A stretch of DNA of 57,197 bases. It comes from Zoogloea sp. (GTDB lineage Bacteria > Pseudomonadota > Gammaproteobacteria > Burkholderiales > Rhodocyclaceae). The notes under the pieces were generated by a model. The model saw nothing but the letters and a program-made list of their open reading frames with translations. It was not told the origin of the DNA and did no database searches. Position numbers and translations under genes: made by a program. The stretch covers positions 1 to 57,197 of the forward strand of contig JAKLLO010000006.1 of NCBI GenBank assembly GCA_023150095.1, given 5' to 3'. This document shows, piece by piece, positions 17,720 through 26,880 of the stretch; the stretch's first letter is position 1, and every line of letters begins with the position of its first letter.

Positions 17720-20140
17720 TCAGCGTGCCGGCGGCTGGCGCAGGTTGAGGGCCAGCCAGGCGAGCAGCAGCAGGAAAACGGTGATCCGCGGCATGTCGAA
17801 CAGGCTGTCCACCACCCCCACCGTCGCCAGCCCCACCAGCGCCGCCAGCAGCGTGGGCGCGTGGGCCTGCAGGCGGGTGGGCGCGCGGGCGAGGTGCAGC
17901 AGCCCGCCGACGAGGATCAGCAGCACCGCCACGGCGCCGAGCACGCCCTGCTCCACGAAGGTGTGCACGAAGAGGTTCTTGCCGTGCCAGGGCAGGTGGT
18001 CCCGGTCGGAGCTGAAAAACCAGTGGGCGCCGCCCTGCTCGAAGCCGCCGTTGGCCACCAGCGGCCGCAGCTGGGCGTCGGTGAGCTCGATGTCGTCCAG
18101 ATCGATGGGCGTGGGCGAGGTGGTGCCGAAGGTCAGCGTGGTCGTGCGCGGCAGGCCGCCCACCGTGGCCAGGCCGGGATCATTGAGCTGGCTGTCGACG
18201 GTGATCCAGCCCTTGCCGCCCGACAGGTGCACCAGCGCGGTGGCGCAGGGGTTGGCGTAGAGCAGGTGCTTGCGGCACACCTGCACGATCATCTGGGTAT
18301 CCACCTCGCTGCGGGCCTTGAAGCGCAGGTGCAGCGGCGTGACCGTATCCACCGGCAGGCGCTGGGTGAGCAGTACCACCTCGTCGATGCTGCGCCCCTG
18401 GCGCGGCCCGGCCAGCCGCATCGCACGGCCGTTGGCGTCGTTGATGAGCGCCAGCGAGCCCGGCGTGGCGGGGTCGGCCACCTTCCAGAAATACGCCTCG
18501 GGATAGCGCCCCAGACCCAGCCCGACCAGCGCATCGAGCGGCCCGTCCACCAGCCCGATGCTGCGGGTGGTGTGCTGGAAACGGGTGCCGGCGTCGAAGC
18601 CGGTGTTGGACAGCCGGGCGCCCATGTAATAACCGCCGAGGGTGGTGACGACCATGCCACCCGCCACCAGCACGATCAGCAGGCCCTGCAGATCCTGCAG
18701 CCGCGGCTGCCACAGGGGCGTCCGGCCCAGGGCCTGACGGGCCAGCACGGCGATCACCAGCAGCGCGCCGCCCAGGCTGCCCATGAAGCGCGTCGGCGCG
18801 CTCCAGAAGGCGCTGACCAGCACCGTCGCCAGCGCCAGCCCGACCAGCGGCGCCAGCACCACGGCCCCGCCTACCCGCAGCCCGCGGGCGCGCAGCACGA
18901 CGAGCAGCGCCGCCAGCGCCCACAGGCCGGCGTAGGCCAGATAGACGCCCTTCGGCAGCGCCAGCATCGCCGCCCCACAAGCCGCCGCCAGCACCAGGCC
19001 GCCCACCAGCCCGAGCACGAAACCGCCAACCCGCATCCCCGCCAGCGCCGCCCCCGCCGGCCAGGCCAGCAGGGCGAGGCCGGTGAAGGCCAGCAGCGCC
19101 CGGTAGCCGCCTTCGGGAAAGGTGAGCATCCCGCCGGCCAACACCACGCCCACCAGCGCGGCCAGCACCGCCGGATGGCGCCGCGGGCGATCCACCGGCT
19201 GATGCGCCGCCGGCCGACGCAGGCTGGCCACGCCGAGCACCGCCATCGACACGAACAGCGCGCCATAAACGATCCGCGAGAAGGTGGTGAACATCGCGTA
19301 GATGCCCACCCCGACCACCACCAGCGCCAGCGCCCGGCCCACCACGCCGTGGGCGCGCCGGAAGCTCAGCACCGCAAACGGAAAACTCAGCATCAGCCAC
19401 GCGTCCAGCGCCGCGCCGCCCACGTGCATCTCCCAGAACAGGGCCGAGGTGCGGTAATCCGACGCGAAATTGGTGAGGCCGGGAAAGGCCACCCGCTCCC
19501 ACAGCGCGGCGAAGGCGCAGGTGGCAAAGCCGAGGGTCAGGCCCAGGGTCAGGCGATCCAGCGCCGCGTCGCCGTCGCGCCGCACCGCCAGCTGCAGGAA
19601 AGGAATCAGCGCAAACGCCAGCAGGAAGCCCTTGCCCACCCGCAGGGCATTGACCGTGGTGTTGTAGCCGATCAGCGCGCCCGCATCCAGCGCCGGCAGC
19701 GGCAGTCCGCCGCGCAGGCCGGCGATGGCCACGCTCGCCGCCAGCAACCCGAACGCCCCCAGAGCGCCGGCCCGCAGCTTGATGGGCGCACGCCCGGCGA
19801 GGGTCGGCACAGGCGGGGCGAAGGCTTCCCGCAGCCCGAGGGCGGCCAGGGTGACGAGGGCCAGCGCGTCGCTCTCGGTGAAGTGGATGTGCCCGCCCCA
19901 TGGCGCCAGATCCACCACCGGCCACAGGGCCGGCAGCAGCACCAGCCACAGGGCCGGGCGGATCACCAGCACCAGCCCGTAGGCCCCCAGCAGCGCACCG
20001 GCCACCATCCGGTCGAGGGGATAGGGCGCGAACCACGCCGACAGGGCGACGATGGCGAGCACGAGCATCAGGCCGCCATACAGGCGGGCACCGGGGCCGG
20101 TGCGGTAAAGGGCGGCAGAGGAGTGGGCGGTGGCGGTCAA
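17720..20140 (-). CDS. Large O-antigen-ligase/Wzy-like membrane protein
   Basis: 806 residues, longer than the usual 400-500 of WaaL/Wzy proteins. A first block of about 12-14 hydrophobic helices is followed by a periplasmic segment (about 520-690) with a beta-rich, possibly carbohydrate-binding part (KARSEVDTQMIVQVC, ITVDSQLNDPG, IDLDDIELTDAQ). Next comes the family signature HNLFVHTFVEQGVLG-type stretch (here GKNLFVHTFVEQGVLGAVAV) and terminal helices. Glycan ligases or polymerases of this family join lipid-linked sugars in the periplasm. The start is a TTG with no strong RBS, so the 5' end is uncertain. Confidence 0.78.
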   Translation of the reverse strand: MTATAHSSAALYRTGPGARLYGGLMLVLAIVALSAWFAPYPLDRMVAGALLGAYGLVLVIRPALWLVLLPALWPVVDLAPWGGHIHFTESDALALVTLAALGLREAFAPPVPTLAGRAPIKLRAGALGAFGLLAASVAIAGLRGGLPLPALDAGALIGYNTTVNALRVGKGFLLAFALIPFLQLAVRRDGDAALDRLTLGLTLGFATCAFAALWERVAFPGLTNFASDYRTSALFWEMHVGGAALDAWLMLSFPFAVLSFRRAHGVVGRALALVVVGVGIYAMFTTFSRIVYGALFVSMAVLGVASLRRPAAHQPVDRPRRHPAVLAALVGVVLAGGMLTFPEGGYRALLAFTGLALLAWPAGAALAGMRVGGFVLGLVGGLVLAAACGAAMLALPKGVYLAYAGLWALAALLVVLRARGLRVGGAVVLAPLVGLALATVLVSAFWSAPTRFMGSLGGALLVIAVLARQALGRTPLWQPRLQDLQGLLIVLVAGGMVVTTLGGYYMGARLSNTGFDAGTRFQHTTRSIGLVDGPLDALVGLGLGRYPEAYFWKVADPATPGSLALINDANGRAMRLAGPRQGRSIDEVVLLTQRLPVDTVTPLHLRFKARSEVDTQMIVQVCRKHLLYANPCATALVHLSGGKGWITVDSQLNDPGLATVGGLPRTTTLTFGTTSPTPIDLDDIELTDAQLRPLVANGGFEQGGAHWFFSSDRDHLPWHGKNLFVHTFVEQGVLGAVAVLLILVGGLLHLARAPTRLQAHAPTLLAALVGLATVGVVDSLFDMPRITVFLLLLAWLALNLRQPPAR

Positions 20141-20278
20141 GATCGGCAGCGCGGGGGACGAAGTCAGCCAAGGATGCTAACCGATTCGAATGAAGGGCGG
20201 ACGCCCGCGATCGCGTCCACCCTTGACCGGTGTCACGGCGCATCGCAGGATTGCGCATTCCGTCACACCTGCCCGCCG

Positions 20279-21247
20279 ATGTCCGCCTCCCCCGCTCCCG
20301 CCGAACCCACGCCCGCACTGCGCGCCCGGCCCCTCGTGGCCTGCCTGCTGGCGACGCGTCCGGCCTTTCTGGGGGTGACGCTGTTCGCCTGCCTCATCGG
20401 GCTGGCGGTGGCCCACGGCAGCGGCGTGGCCATCGACACCGGCAAGGCGCTGCTCACGGTGTGCTTCGCGCTGGTCGCCCACGCCGGCATCAACGTGCTC
20501 AACGATTTCTACGACGCCAAAAGCGGCGCCGACGCGGCCAACACCGAGCGCGTATTCCCCTTCACCGGCGGCAGCCGCTTCATCCAGAACGGCGTGCTCT
20601 CCGAAGCCGAAACCGGCCGCCTCGGCTGGGCGCTGATGGCGGCGGTGGTGCCCGCCGGGCTGTGGCTGGCGTGGCATACCGGACCGGGGCTGATCCTCAT
20701 CGGGCTGGCCGGGCTCGCCCTCGGCTGGGCCTACACCGCGCCGCCGCTGGCGCTGGTGTCCCGCGGCCTGGGCGAGCTCGCGGTGGCCGCCGGCTGGCTG
20801 ATCGTGGTGATCGGCACCGACTTCGTCCAGCGCGGCGGCTTTGCGCTGGCGCCCATCAAGGCCGGGCTCTCCTACGCGCTGCTGGTGGCGGCGATCCTGT
20901 TCATCAACGAGTTCCCCGACCTGCGCGGCGACGCCGCCGCGGGCAAGCGCACGCTGGTCGTCCGGCTCGGGCCGCACAGCGCCAAGTGGGCGTTTCTGGG
21001 GACGCTGATCGTCGCCTACGGCTGGCTGGTGCTGATGGTCGGCCGCGACCAGCTGCCCCAGGGTGCGGCCGCCGCGGCGATGACGCTGATCCTCTCCTTC
21101 CGCGCCGCGCGCCACCTGATCGCCCACGCCGACGAACCCGCCGAACTTGCCCCGGCCATCAAGCTGACCATCGCCGCCGCCAACCTGCACGGCCTCGTCC
21201 TCGCCGCCACGCTGGCCTTCGGACGCTGGCCGGGAGCCGTCCAATGA
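20279..21247 (+). CDS. UbiA-superfamily prenyltransferase (MenA-like)
   Basis: 322-residue integral membrane protein with about eight or nine helices. The first Asp-rich motif is NVLNDFYDAKSGAD (NDxxD, at about 70) and the second is FINEFPDLRGDAAAGKRTL (at about 205). The RTLVVRLG tail and the N-terminal LLATRPAFLGVTL are typical of 1,4-dihydroxy-2-naphthoate or related polyprenyltransferases. It attaches a prenyl tail to an aromatic quinone precursor in the inner membrane. The MenA-versus-UbiA choice is uncertain because no other quinone genes are near. It overlaps the next gene by 4 bp. Confidence 0.85.
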   Translation: MSASPAPAEPTPALRARPLVACLLATRPAFLGVTLFACLIGLAVAHGSGVAIDTGKALLTVCFALVAHAGINVLNDFYDAKSGADAANTERVFPFTGGSRFIQNGVLSEAETGRLGWALMAAVVPAGLWLAWHTGPGLILIGLAGLALGWAYTAPPLALVSRGLGELAVAAGWLIVVIGTDFVQRGGFALAPIKAGLSYALLVAAILFINEFPDLRGDAAAGKRTLVVRLGPHSAKWAFLGTLIVAYGWLVLMVGRDQLPQGAAAAAMTLILSFRAARHLIAHADEPAELAPAIKLTIAAANLHGLVLAATLAFGRWPGAVQ

Positions 21248-21921
21248 GCTTTGCCCTGCCCTTCGCCTCGGCCGACATCCGCGGCGTCATCTTCGACATG
21301 GATGGCCTGCTCCTCGACAGCGAGCGGGTGGCGCTGGCCACCGTCGCCGCGGCCGCCGCCGAGCTGGGCCTGGAATGGCGCTACGAGGTGGGCCTGGCGA
21401 TGGTCGGCCTCAACGCCCACGACGGCCCGCTGGTGATCCGCCGCCACCTGGGCGACGACTACCCCACCGCCGCGCTGTACGAAGCCTTCGGCCGGCGTTA
21501 CGAGGCCGCCATCCTTGAGGGCCGCATCCCGGTGAAGGGCGGCGCCGCCGAGCTCTTCGACCAGCTCGACCGCCTCGCCCTCGGCCGCGTGGTCGCCACC
21601 TCCACCCGCCGCTCCCGGGCCGAGCCCAAGCTGGCCGCCGTCGGCCTGCTGCCGCGGGTGCATGGCATGGTGTGCGGCGACGAGGTCGAGCGGGGCAAGC
21701 CGGCGCCGGACATCTTCCTGGCCGCTGCCGCGCGCCTGGGCGTGCCGGTCGAGCACTGTCTGGTGCTGGAAGACTCCAACGCCGGCGTGCGCGGCGCGCT
21801 GGCCGCCGGCGCCCGGGTGGTGATGGTGCCCGATCTCCTCCAGCCCGCCGACGACGTACGCGCCGCCGGCGTACCGCTCGCCACCAGCCTCCACGACCTC
21901 GCCCGCTTCTTTGCCGGATGA
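21244..21921 (+). CDS. HAD-family hydrolase (beta-phosphoglucomutase-like)
   Basis: 225 residues. Motif I is VIFDMDGLLLDSE (nucleophile Asp and acid/base Asp), motif II is VVATSTRR, and motifs III/IV are GKPAPDIFLAAAARLGV and LVLEDSNAGVRGALAAG. The helical cap lies between residues about 25 and 90. This pattern belongs to the subfamily IA phosphatases and phosphomutases (sugar-phosphate phosphatase or phosphoglycolate-like); the substrate is unknown. It is in an ATGA-coupled chain with the prenyltransferase before it and the small secreted protein after it. Confidence 0.9.
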   Translation: MSFALPFASADIRGVIFDMDGLLLDSERVALATVAAAAAELGLEWRYEVGLAMVGLNAHDGPLVIRRHLGDDYPTAALYEAFGRRYEAAILEGRIPVKGGAAELFDQLDRLALGRVVATSTRRSRAEPKLAAVGLLPRVHGMVCGDEVERGKPAPDIFLAAAARLGVPVEHCLVLEDSNAGVRGALAAGARVVMVPDLLQPADDVRAAGVPLATSLHDLARFFAG

Positions 21922-22259
21922 GCCCTGCGATGCGCTACCTCGCAGCCCTCCTCTCCGCGCTCGCCCTGCCCGCCGGCGCGGCCGATCCGCAGCCGGCCGC
22001 GCCGGCGGGCTCCACCGCCTTCTGCCTGTTCGCCCTCCCCCCCGACAACGCCACCCAGCGGCTCATCAATCTGGGTATCGTTCAGTATGTCGACCTGCGG
22101 GCCGACGAAGTCCGGATCTACTTCGGCGGCGGCAACCTGGGCAGCGGCCACGAGGCCCGCATCCCGGTAAAGAGCCGCGACGAAGCCGACGCCGTCCTCG
22201 CCCGCCTGCGCACCACCGCCGCCCGCTGCGCCCAATCCACCACCGGAGCCACCCCATGA
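21918..22259 (+). CDS. Small secreted protein of unknown function
   Basis: 113 residues. A signal peptide (MRYLAALLSALALPAGAAD from the second Met) is followed by one compact domain (AFCLFALPPDNATQRLINLG, then VQYVDLRADEVRIYFGGGNL). It ends with SRDEADAVLARLRTTAARC. Two Cys could pair. I do not recognise the family. It overlaps both neighbours by 4 bp (ATGA at each junction), so it is made with the HAD phosphatase and the GST. Confidence 0.7.
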   Translation: MSPAMRYLAALLSALALPAGAADPQPAAPAGSTAFCLFALPPDNATQRLINLGIVQYVDLRADEVRIYFGGGNLGSGHEARIPVKSRDEADAVLARLRTTAARCAQSTTGATP

Positions 22260-22867
22260 AACTCGTCGGAATGCTTGATTCGCCCTTCGTCCGCCGCACC
22301 TTCATCAGCGCCCGAATGCTCGGCGTGCCCTTCGAGCACCAGTCTTTGTCGGTCTTCCGCAACTTCGACGAGTTCCACGCCCTCAATCCGCTGGTCAAGG
22401 CGCCCACGCTGGTGCTCGACGACGGCGGCGTGATGGTGGACAGCAGCGTCATCATCGACTGGTTCGAGCGCACCGCCGCCTCCGGCAAGAGCCTGCTGCC
22501 CGCCGATCCGGCCCGCCTGCAGCGCTGCCTGCAGCTCACCAGCTGGGGCCTCGCCGCCGCCGAGAAGAGCGTCCAGCGCTACTACGAGATCAAGGTGCGC
22601 CCCGAAGACGCCCGCTCGCCCGACTGGATCGCCCGCGTCACCGGCCAGATCCGCGACACCTACGCCTTGCTCGACCGCCACGTGGGCCAGGACGACTGGC
22701 TATGCGGCGACCACCCGACCCAGGCCGACATCACCGTGGCCGTGGCGTGGCGCTTCACCCGCCACACCTCGCCAGGCCTGGTGGACGACAGCGACTACCC
22801 TCACCTGGCGGCCCTCGCCACCCAGGCCGAAGGCCTGCCGGCCTTCCGCGCCGCCGATTTCTCCTGA
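22256..22867 (+). CDS. Glutathione S-transferase family protein
   Basis: 203 residues with the two-domain GST layout. The N-terminal thioredoxin-like domain ([20 protein letters not shown]) has the SPF/V-type catalytic Ser region and the cis-Pro plus glutathione site [20 protein letters not shown]. The C-terminal helical domain has the N-capping box [11 protein letters not shown]. Its role could be detoxification or a redox partner. It is the fourth member of the overlapping gene chain, 22 bp ahead of ruvA. Confidence 0.9.
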   Translation: MKLVGMLDSPFVRRTFISARMLGVPFEHQSLSVFRNFDEFHALNPLVKAPTLVLDDGGVMVDSSVIIDWFERTAASGKSLLPADPARLQRCLQLTSWGLAAAEKSVQRYYEIKVRPEDARSPDWIARVTGQIRDTYALLDRHVGQDDWLCGDHPTQADITVAVAWRFTRHTSPGLVDDSDYPHLAALATQAEGLPAFRAADFS

Positions 22868-22889
22868 CCCGCAACACCCGAAAGCCCCC

Positions 22890-23477
22890 ATGATCGGACG
22901 CATCACCGGCCGCCTGGCCGAGAAGAACCCGCCGCAAATCCTCATCGACGTGAACGGCGTCGGCTACGAGCTCGAAGTGCCCATGAGCACCTTCTACGGC
23001 CTGCCCGCCACCGGCCAGACGGTCAGCCTCGCCACCCACATGGCGGTGCGCGAGGATGGCCACTTCCTGTACGGCTTTGCCTCGGAAGACGAACGCGCCA
23101 CCTTCCGCCAGCTCCTCAAGGTTGCCGGCATCGGCGCCCGCACTGCGCTGGCGGTGCTCTCCGGGCTGTCGGTCACCGATCTCGCGCAAGCCATAGCCCT
23201 GCAGGAATCCGGCCGCCTCATCAAGATCCCCGGCATCGGCAAGAAGACCGCCGAGCGCCTGCTGCTTGAGCTACGCGACAAGCTGCCCAAGGCCCTCCCC
23301 GGCATCGCCGCCCAGGCCGCAGCAAAGCCCGGCGACGACCGGGGCGACATCATCAACGCCCTGCTGGCCCTCGGCTACAACGAGAAGGAAGCCCTCGGCG
23401 CGGTCAAGCAGCTGCCCGACGGCGTGGGCGTCTCCGACGGCATCCGCCAGGCCCTCAAAGGCCTGTCGAAGGCATGA
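22890..23477 (+). CDS. ruvA: Holliday junction branch migration protein RuvA
   Basis: 195 residues. Domain I is the OB fold ([20 protein letters not shown], then [17 protein letters not shown]). Domain II has the two HhH motifs ([19 protein letters not shown] and [19 protein letters not shown]). A short linker leads to domain III ([20 protein letters not shown]), which touches RuvB. It binds four-way junctions as a tetramer and loads RuvB. ruvC is not adjacent in this window, and ruvB follows after two other genes. Confidence 0.97.
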   Translation: MIGRITGRLAEKNPPQILIDVNGVGYELEVPMSTFYGLPATGQTVSLATHMAVREDGHFLYGFASEDERATFRQLLKVAGIGARTALAVLSGLSVTDLAQAIALQESGRLIKIPGIGKKTAERLLLELRDKLPKALPGIAAQAAAKPGDDRGDIINALLALGYNEKEALGAVKQLPDGVGVSDGIRQALKGLSKA

Positions 23478-23965
23478 GCGCCAAACTCAAGCAGGGTTTC
23501 ATGCGCAACGTAAAACTGAGCGCCGGCACCCTGCGCCTGCTGATGAACCTGTGGCCGCCCTTCATCGGCGCCGGCATCCACGTGGAGCGCCTGTCGCCCG
23601 ACTACACCGAAGCCGTGGTGCGGATGCGCCTCGGGCTGCTCAACCGCAACTACATGGGCACTCACTTCGGCGGCTCGCTGTACGCCATGACCGACCCCTT
23701 CTTCGCGCTGCTGGTCATGCACCAGCTCGGCCGCGGCTACGTGGTGTGGGACAAGGCCTCCAGCATCGACTACAAGCTCCCCGGCCGCGGCACCGTCCGC
23801 GCCCGCTTCCGCGTCACGCCCGAGCAGGTCGAAGCCATCCGCCAGGCCACCGCCGGCGGCGACAAGTTCGAGCCGGTGTTCACGGTGGACGTGGTCAACC
23901 GCAAAGGCGAAGTGGTGGCGACGGTGGAGAAGACGGTTTATGTGAGGCGGAAGCCCGGCATCTGA
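23474..23965 (+). CDS. DUF4442 hotdog-fold (thioesterase-like) protein
   Basis: 163 residues. The hotdog fold is suggested by [20 protein letters not shown] followed by [20 protein letters not shown], the long central helix region of DUF4442/YiiD-C-like proteins. Strands such as [18 protein letters not shown] and [20 protein letters not shown] follow. It may hydrolyse an acyl-CoA, but no activity is proven for the family. Its start overlaps the ruvA stop by 4 bp. Confidence 0.85.
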   Translation: MSAKLKQGFMRNVKLSAGTLRLLMNLWPPFIGAGIHVERLSPDYTEAVVRMRLGLLNRNYMGTHFGGSLYAMTDPFFALLVMHQLGRGYVVWDKASSIDYKLPGRGTVRARFRVTPEQVEAIRQATAGGDKFEPVFTVDVVNRKGEVVATVEKTVYVRRKPGI

Positions 23966-24043
23966 AATGCCGCCCACCGCGCCGGACGCTTGGCGCCGCC
24001 CGATTCAGGGATAATCCCCCCATCCCCAACCCGAGACTCCCCC

Positions 24044-25108
24044 ATGGCTCCGCGACGTACTGCCCAGGTGGCCATCACCGCCCTTCTGCTGCTCGGCTGC
24101 GCCTTCGTGCTCAGCCCCTTCTTCGCGGCGATCCTGTTTGCCGGGACGGTGTGCATCACCACCTGGCCGATCTACCGGTCGCTGCACCGCCGGATGGGCC
24201 GGCGCAACGGGCTGGCGGCGATTTCGATGACCTTCCTGCTCACCGCGGTGCTGCTGGTGCCGATGATCGGGCTGGCGGCGTCCCTCACCGACGCGGCGAT
24301 GGCGGCCGTGGATTGGGCGCGGACGGCCATCGAGCAATCCGACGGCCGCCCGCCGGAGTGGGTGAAGGACATCCCGGTGGTGGGCCGCGACGTGGACGCT
24401 TACGTGCGCAAGCTCACCCACAGCCAGCAGGAGATGCGCAAGCTCGCGCTGCAGGTGGTCGAGCCAGCCCGCAAGTTCGCTCTCGGGCTGGGCGGCGTGC
24501 TGGGCCAGGGGCTGCTGCAGATCACCCTGGTGCTGTTCATCGGCTTCTTCTTTTACCGGGACGGCGCGACCATCTACGACCAGCTCGAAACCGGCGCCCA
24601 GCGCCTGGGAGGCGAACTGGGCAACCGGCTGCTCGATCTGGCCGCCAACACCGTCAAGGCGGTGATGATCGGCATTGTCGGCACCGCCGCCGCCCAGGCC
24701 CTGGTGGCGCTGATCGGCTTCGTGATCGCCGGGGTGCCGGGCTCGCTGCTGCTGGCGGCGGGCACCTTCTTCCTGTCGCTGGTGCCGGTGGGCCCGCCGC
24801 TGATCTGGGGCGGGGCGGCGTTCTGGCTGTACCAGCAGGGCGAGAGTGGCTGGGCGATCTTCATGGTGCTGTGGGGTGCGCTGGCGGTCAGCTCGGTGGA
24901 TAACTTCCTCAAGCCCTTCCTGATCAGCCGCACCGCCAGCCTGCCGATCCTGCTGATCGCCCTGGGCGCCTTTGGCGGCGTGCTGGCCTTCGGCTTCATC
25001 GGGCTGTTCCTCGGCCCCACCTTCCTGGCCCTGGGCCAGGCCCTGTTCCGGGAATGGACCGCCCACGACGCGGCCCTTCCCCCCGTCACGACGGACGAAT
25101 CCCAATGA
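24044..25108 (+). CDS. AI-2E/PerM-family membrane transporter
   Basis: 354 residues with about 7-8 transmembrane helices. The N-terminal pair ([20 protein letters not shown], then [14 protein letters not shown]) and the C-terminal helices with the conserved segment [20 protein letters not shown] are signatures of the AI-2E/PerM (UPF0118) family. Members move small molecules or ions; some export autoinducer-2 and others are Na+/H+ antiporters. The start is the ATG after a CCC-rich leader. Its stop overlaps the ruvB start (ATGA). Confidence 0.92.
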   Translation: MAPRRTAQVAITALLLLGCAFVLSPFFAAILFAGTVCITTWPIYRSLHRRMGRRNGLAAISMTFLLTAVLLVPMIGLAASLTDAAMAAVDWARTAIEQSDGRPPEWVKDIPVVGRDVDAYVRKLTHSQQEMRKLALQVVEPARKFALGLGGVLGQGLLQITLVLFIGFFFYRDGATIYDQLETGAQRLGGELGNRLLDLAANTVKAVMIGIVGTAAAQALVALIGFVIAGVPGSLLLAAGTFFLSLVPVGPPLIWGGAAFWLYQQGESGWAIFMVLWGALAVSSVDNFLKPFLISRTASLPILLIALGAFGGVLAFGFIGLFLGPTFLALGQALFREWTAHDAALPPVTTDESQ

Positions 25109-26172
25109 TCGAGACCGATGCCATCAAGGGCGGCCAGCCCGACGCCACCGCCAGGCTGATCGGCGCAGCCAAGGCCAGCAACCAGGAAGAGGCGCTGGAG
25201 CGCGCCCTGCGGCCCAAGCGGCTGGCCGATTACGTGGGTCAGCAGAAGATCCGCAACCAGCTGGAAATCTTCATCCAGGCCGCCAGGAAGCGCGGCGAGG
25301 CCCTCGACCACGTGCTGCTGTTCGGGCCGCCGGGCCTGGGCAAGACGACCCTCGCCCACATCGTGGCGGCCGAGATGGGTGTCAATCTGCGCCAGACCTC
25401 CGGCCCGGTGCTGGAGCGCGCAGGCGATCTGGCGGCGCTGCTCACCAACCTCGAACCCCACGACGTGCTGTTCATCGACGAGATCCACCGCCTGAGCCCT
25501 GTAGTCGAGGAAATCCTCTACCCGGCGCTGGAGGATTTCCAGATCGACATCATGATCGGCGAAGGTCCGGCGGCGCGCTCGGTCAAGCTGGATCTGCCGC
25601 CCTTCACGCTGGTGGGCGCCACCACCCGCGCCGGGATGCTCACCAACCCGCTGCGCGACCGCTTCGGGATCGTGTCGCGGCTGGAGTTCTACACCGCGCA
25701 GGAGCTCGCCTACATCGTCAGCCGCTCGTCACGCCTGCTGGATGTGGAGATCGACGACACCGGCGCCTTCGAGATCGCCCGCCGCGCCCGCGGCACGCCG
25801 CGGATCGCCAACCGCCTGCTGCGGCGGGTGCGCGACTACGCCGAGGTGCGCGCCGACGGCCGCATCACCGCCGAGGTGGCGGATGCGGCGCTGACGATGC
25901 TCGACGTGGATCATCTGGGCCTGGATCTGATGGACCGCAAGCTGCTGGGCGCGATGCTTGAGAAGTTTGGCGGCGGCCCGGTGGGGCTCGACAACCTGGC
26001 GGCGGCGATCGGCGAATCGTCCGACACCATCGAGGACGTGCTGGAGCCCTACCTCATCCAGCAGGGCTACCTGCAGCGCACGCCGCGGGGGCGCATGGCC
26101 ACCGCGTCGATCTGGCAACACTTCGGGCTTCGGCCGCCGGGCGGCAGCCAGGGCCTGTGGGAAGAAAGCTGA
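25105..26172 (+). CDS. ruvB: Holliday junction branch migration helicase RuvB
   Basis: 355 residues, the full family length. Landmarks are the N-terminal [20 protein letters not shown], Walker [10 protein letters not shown], Walker [12 protein letters not shown], sensor [20 protein letters not shown], and the winged-helix C-terminus ([20 protein letters not shown]). It forms the hexameric AAA+ motor that drives branch migration with RuvA. It is translationally coupled to the PerM gene. Confidence 0.98.
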   Translation: MIETDAIKGGQPDATARLIGAAKASNQEEALERALRPKRLADYVGQQKIRNQLEIFIQAARKRGEALDHVLLFGPPGLGKTTLAHIVAAEMGVNLRQTSGPVLERAGDLAALLTNLEPHDVLFIDEIHRLSPVVEEILYPALEDFQIDIMIGEGPAARSVKLDLPPFTLVGATTRAGMLTNPLRDRFGIVSRLEFYTAQELAYIVSRSSRLLDVEIDDTGAFEIARRARGTPRIANRLLRRVRDYAEVRADGRITAEVADAALTMLDVDHLGLDLMDRKLLGAMLEKFGGGPVGLDNLAAAIGESSDTIEDVLEPYLIQQGYLQRTPRGRMATASIWQHFGLRPPGGSQGLWEES

Positions 26173-26220
26173 CCCGCCACGCTGGCTGAAATCCGGCCGG
26201 CGCTGCGGGCAACAGGGGGA

Positions 26221-26760
26221 TCAGGCGGTCTGCCGGGCCGCCTTGGCGTTTGCCATCACGGCCTCGATGCGGCTCGCGGTGGTGAGAAAATCGCTCTGGT
26301 TTTCTTCGTCAAAGGGCTTGAGGCACAGCGATACGGCCTTGGCGGTGATCGTCAGGCCACCCTTCGGGTCGCGGTCGATCAGGCCGTTCTGGATCAGGTA
26401 GCTCACCTTGCGCCGCACGGTTTCCCGCGGGATGCCGGTGGACGAGCTGATCGAGAAGGCGTTGCACGGGCGCAGCGACAGGCGACTGAAGGTTTCTTCG
26501 TCTGTGCAACAACTGGGCACGCTGGAGCCGTCGCCGAGCGCAAGACTGCCCATGTTGTAGAGGCCCACTTCCCCGAGCACGATGGGCAGCAGCAGGTCGC
26601 CGTCGAAGGCGCCGTATAGCCGGACCAGATAGCGAAGGTTGTAGCGGGCAAGGTGCAAGGCGGCCAGGCGCCTTTCGCGAGGAACTTCGGGCCCCGTCGT
26701 CCCGGTCAGTTCGCCGGGTGGAACTGACCCTTTGGAGTCAGGGGGCAGCAGGGTGTTCAT
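26221..26760 (-). CDS. Winged-helix DNA-binding protein of unknown role
   Basis: 179 residues, family not recognised. The ATG at 26758-26760 has GGAG 8 nt upstream; two earlier in-frame ATGs lack an RBS. After a Pro/Gly-rich start comes a helical segment (RRLAALHLARYNLRYLVRLY). Next is a wHTH-like region (NAFSISSSTGIPRETVRRKV, then SYLIQNGLIDRDPKGGLTIT), which resembles a recognition helix and wing. The C-terminus is helical. The adjacent Cys residues (SVPSCCTDEE) might sense metal or redox. It stands alone between ruvB and rlmI and has no clear target. Confidence 0.72.
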   Translation of the reverse strand: MNTLLPPDSKGSVPPGELTGTTGPEVPRERRLAALHLARYNLRYLVRLYGAFDGDLLLPIVLGEVGLYNMGSLALGDGSSVPSCCTDEETFSRLSLRPCNAFSISSSTGIPRETVRRKVSYLIQNGLIDRDPKGGLTITAKAVSLCLKPFDEENQSDFLTTASRIEAVMANAKAARQTA

Positions 26761-26880
26761 GTAGTTCTCCATGATGCTTCTGGCTGAATGGTGTGTAACA
26801 TCATTTAACCATTCAATGCCCGGAGAATACATACCCCCGTCTTGCGAAACCGCGAAAAACTGCGCTCGCTATGGACTAAT

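Noticed and set aside
17861..20278. Very long + frame upstream of the UbiA-type gene
   Set aside because: It is the shadow of the O-antigen-ligase-like gene. Only the part from the ATG at 20279 has a protein-like sequence.
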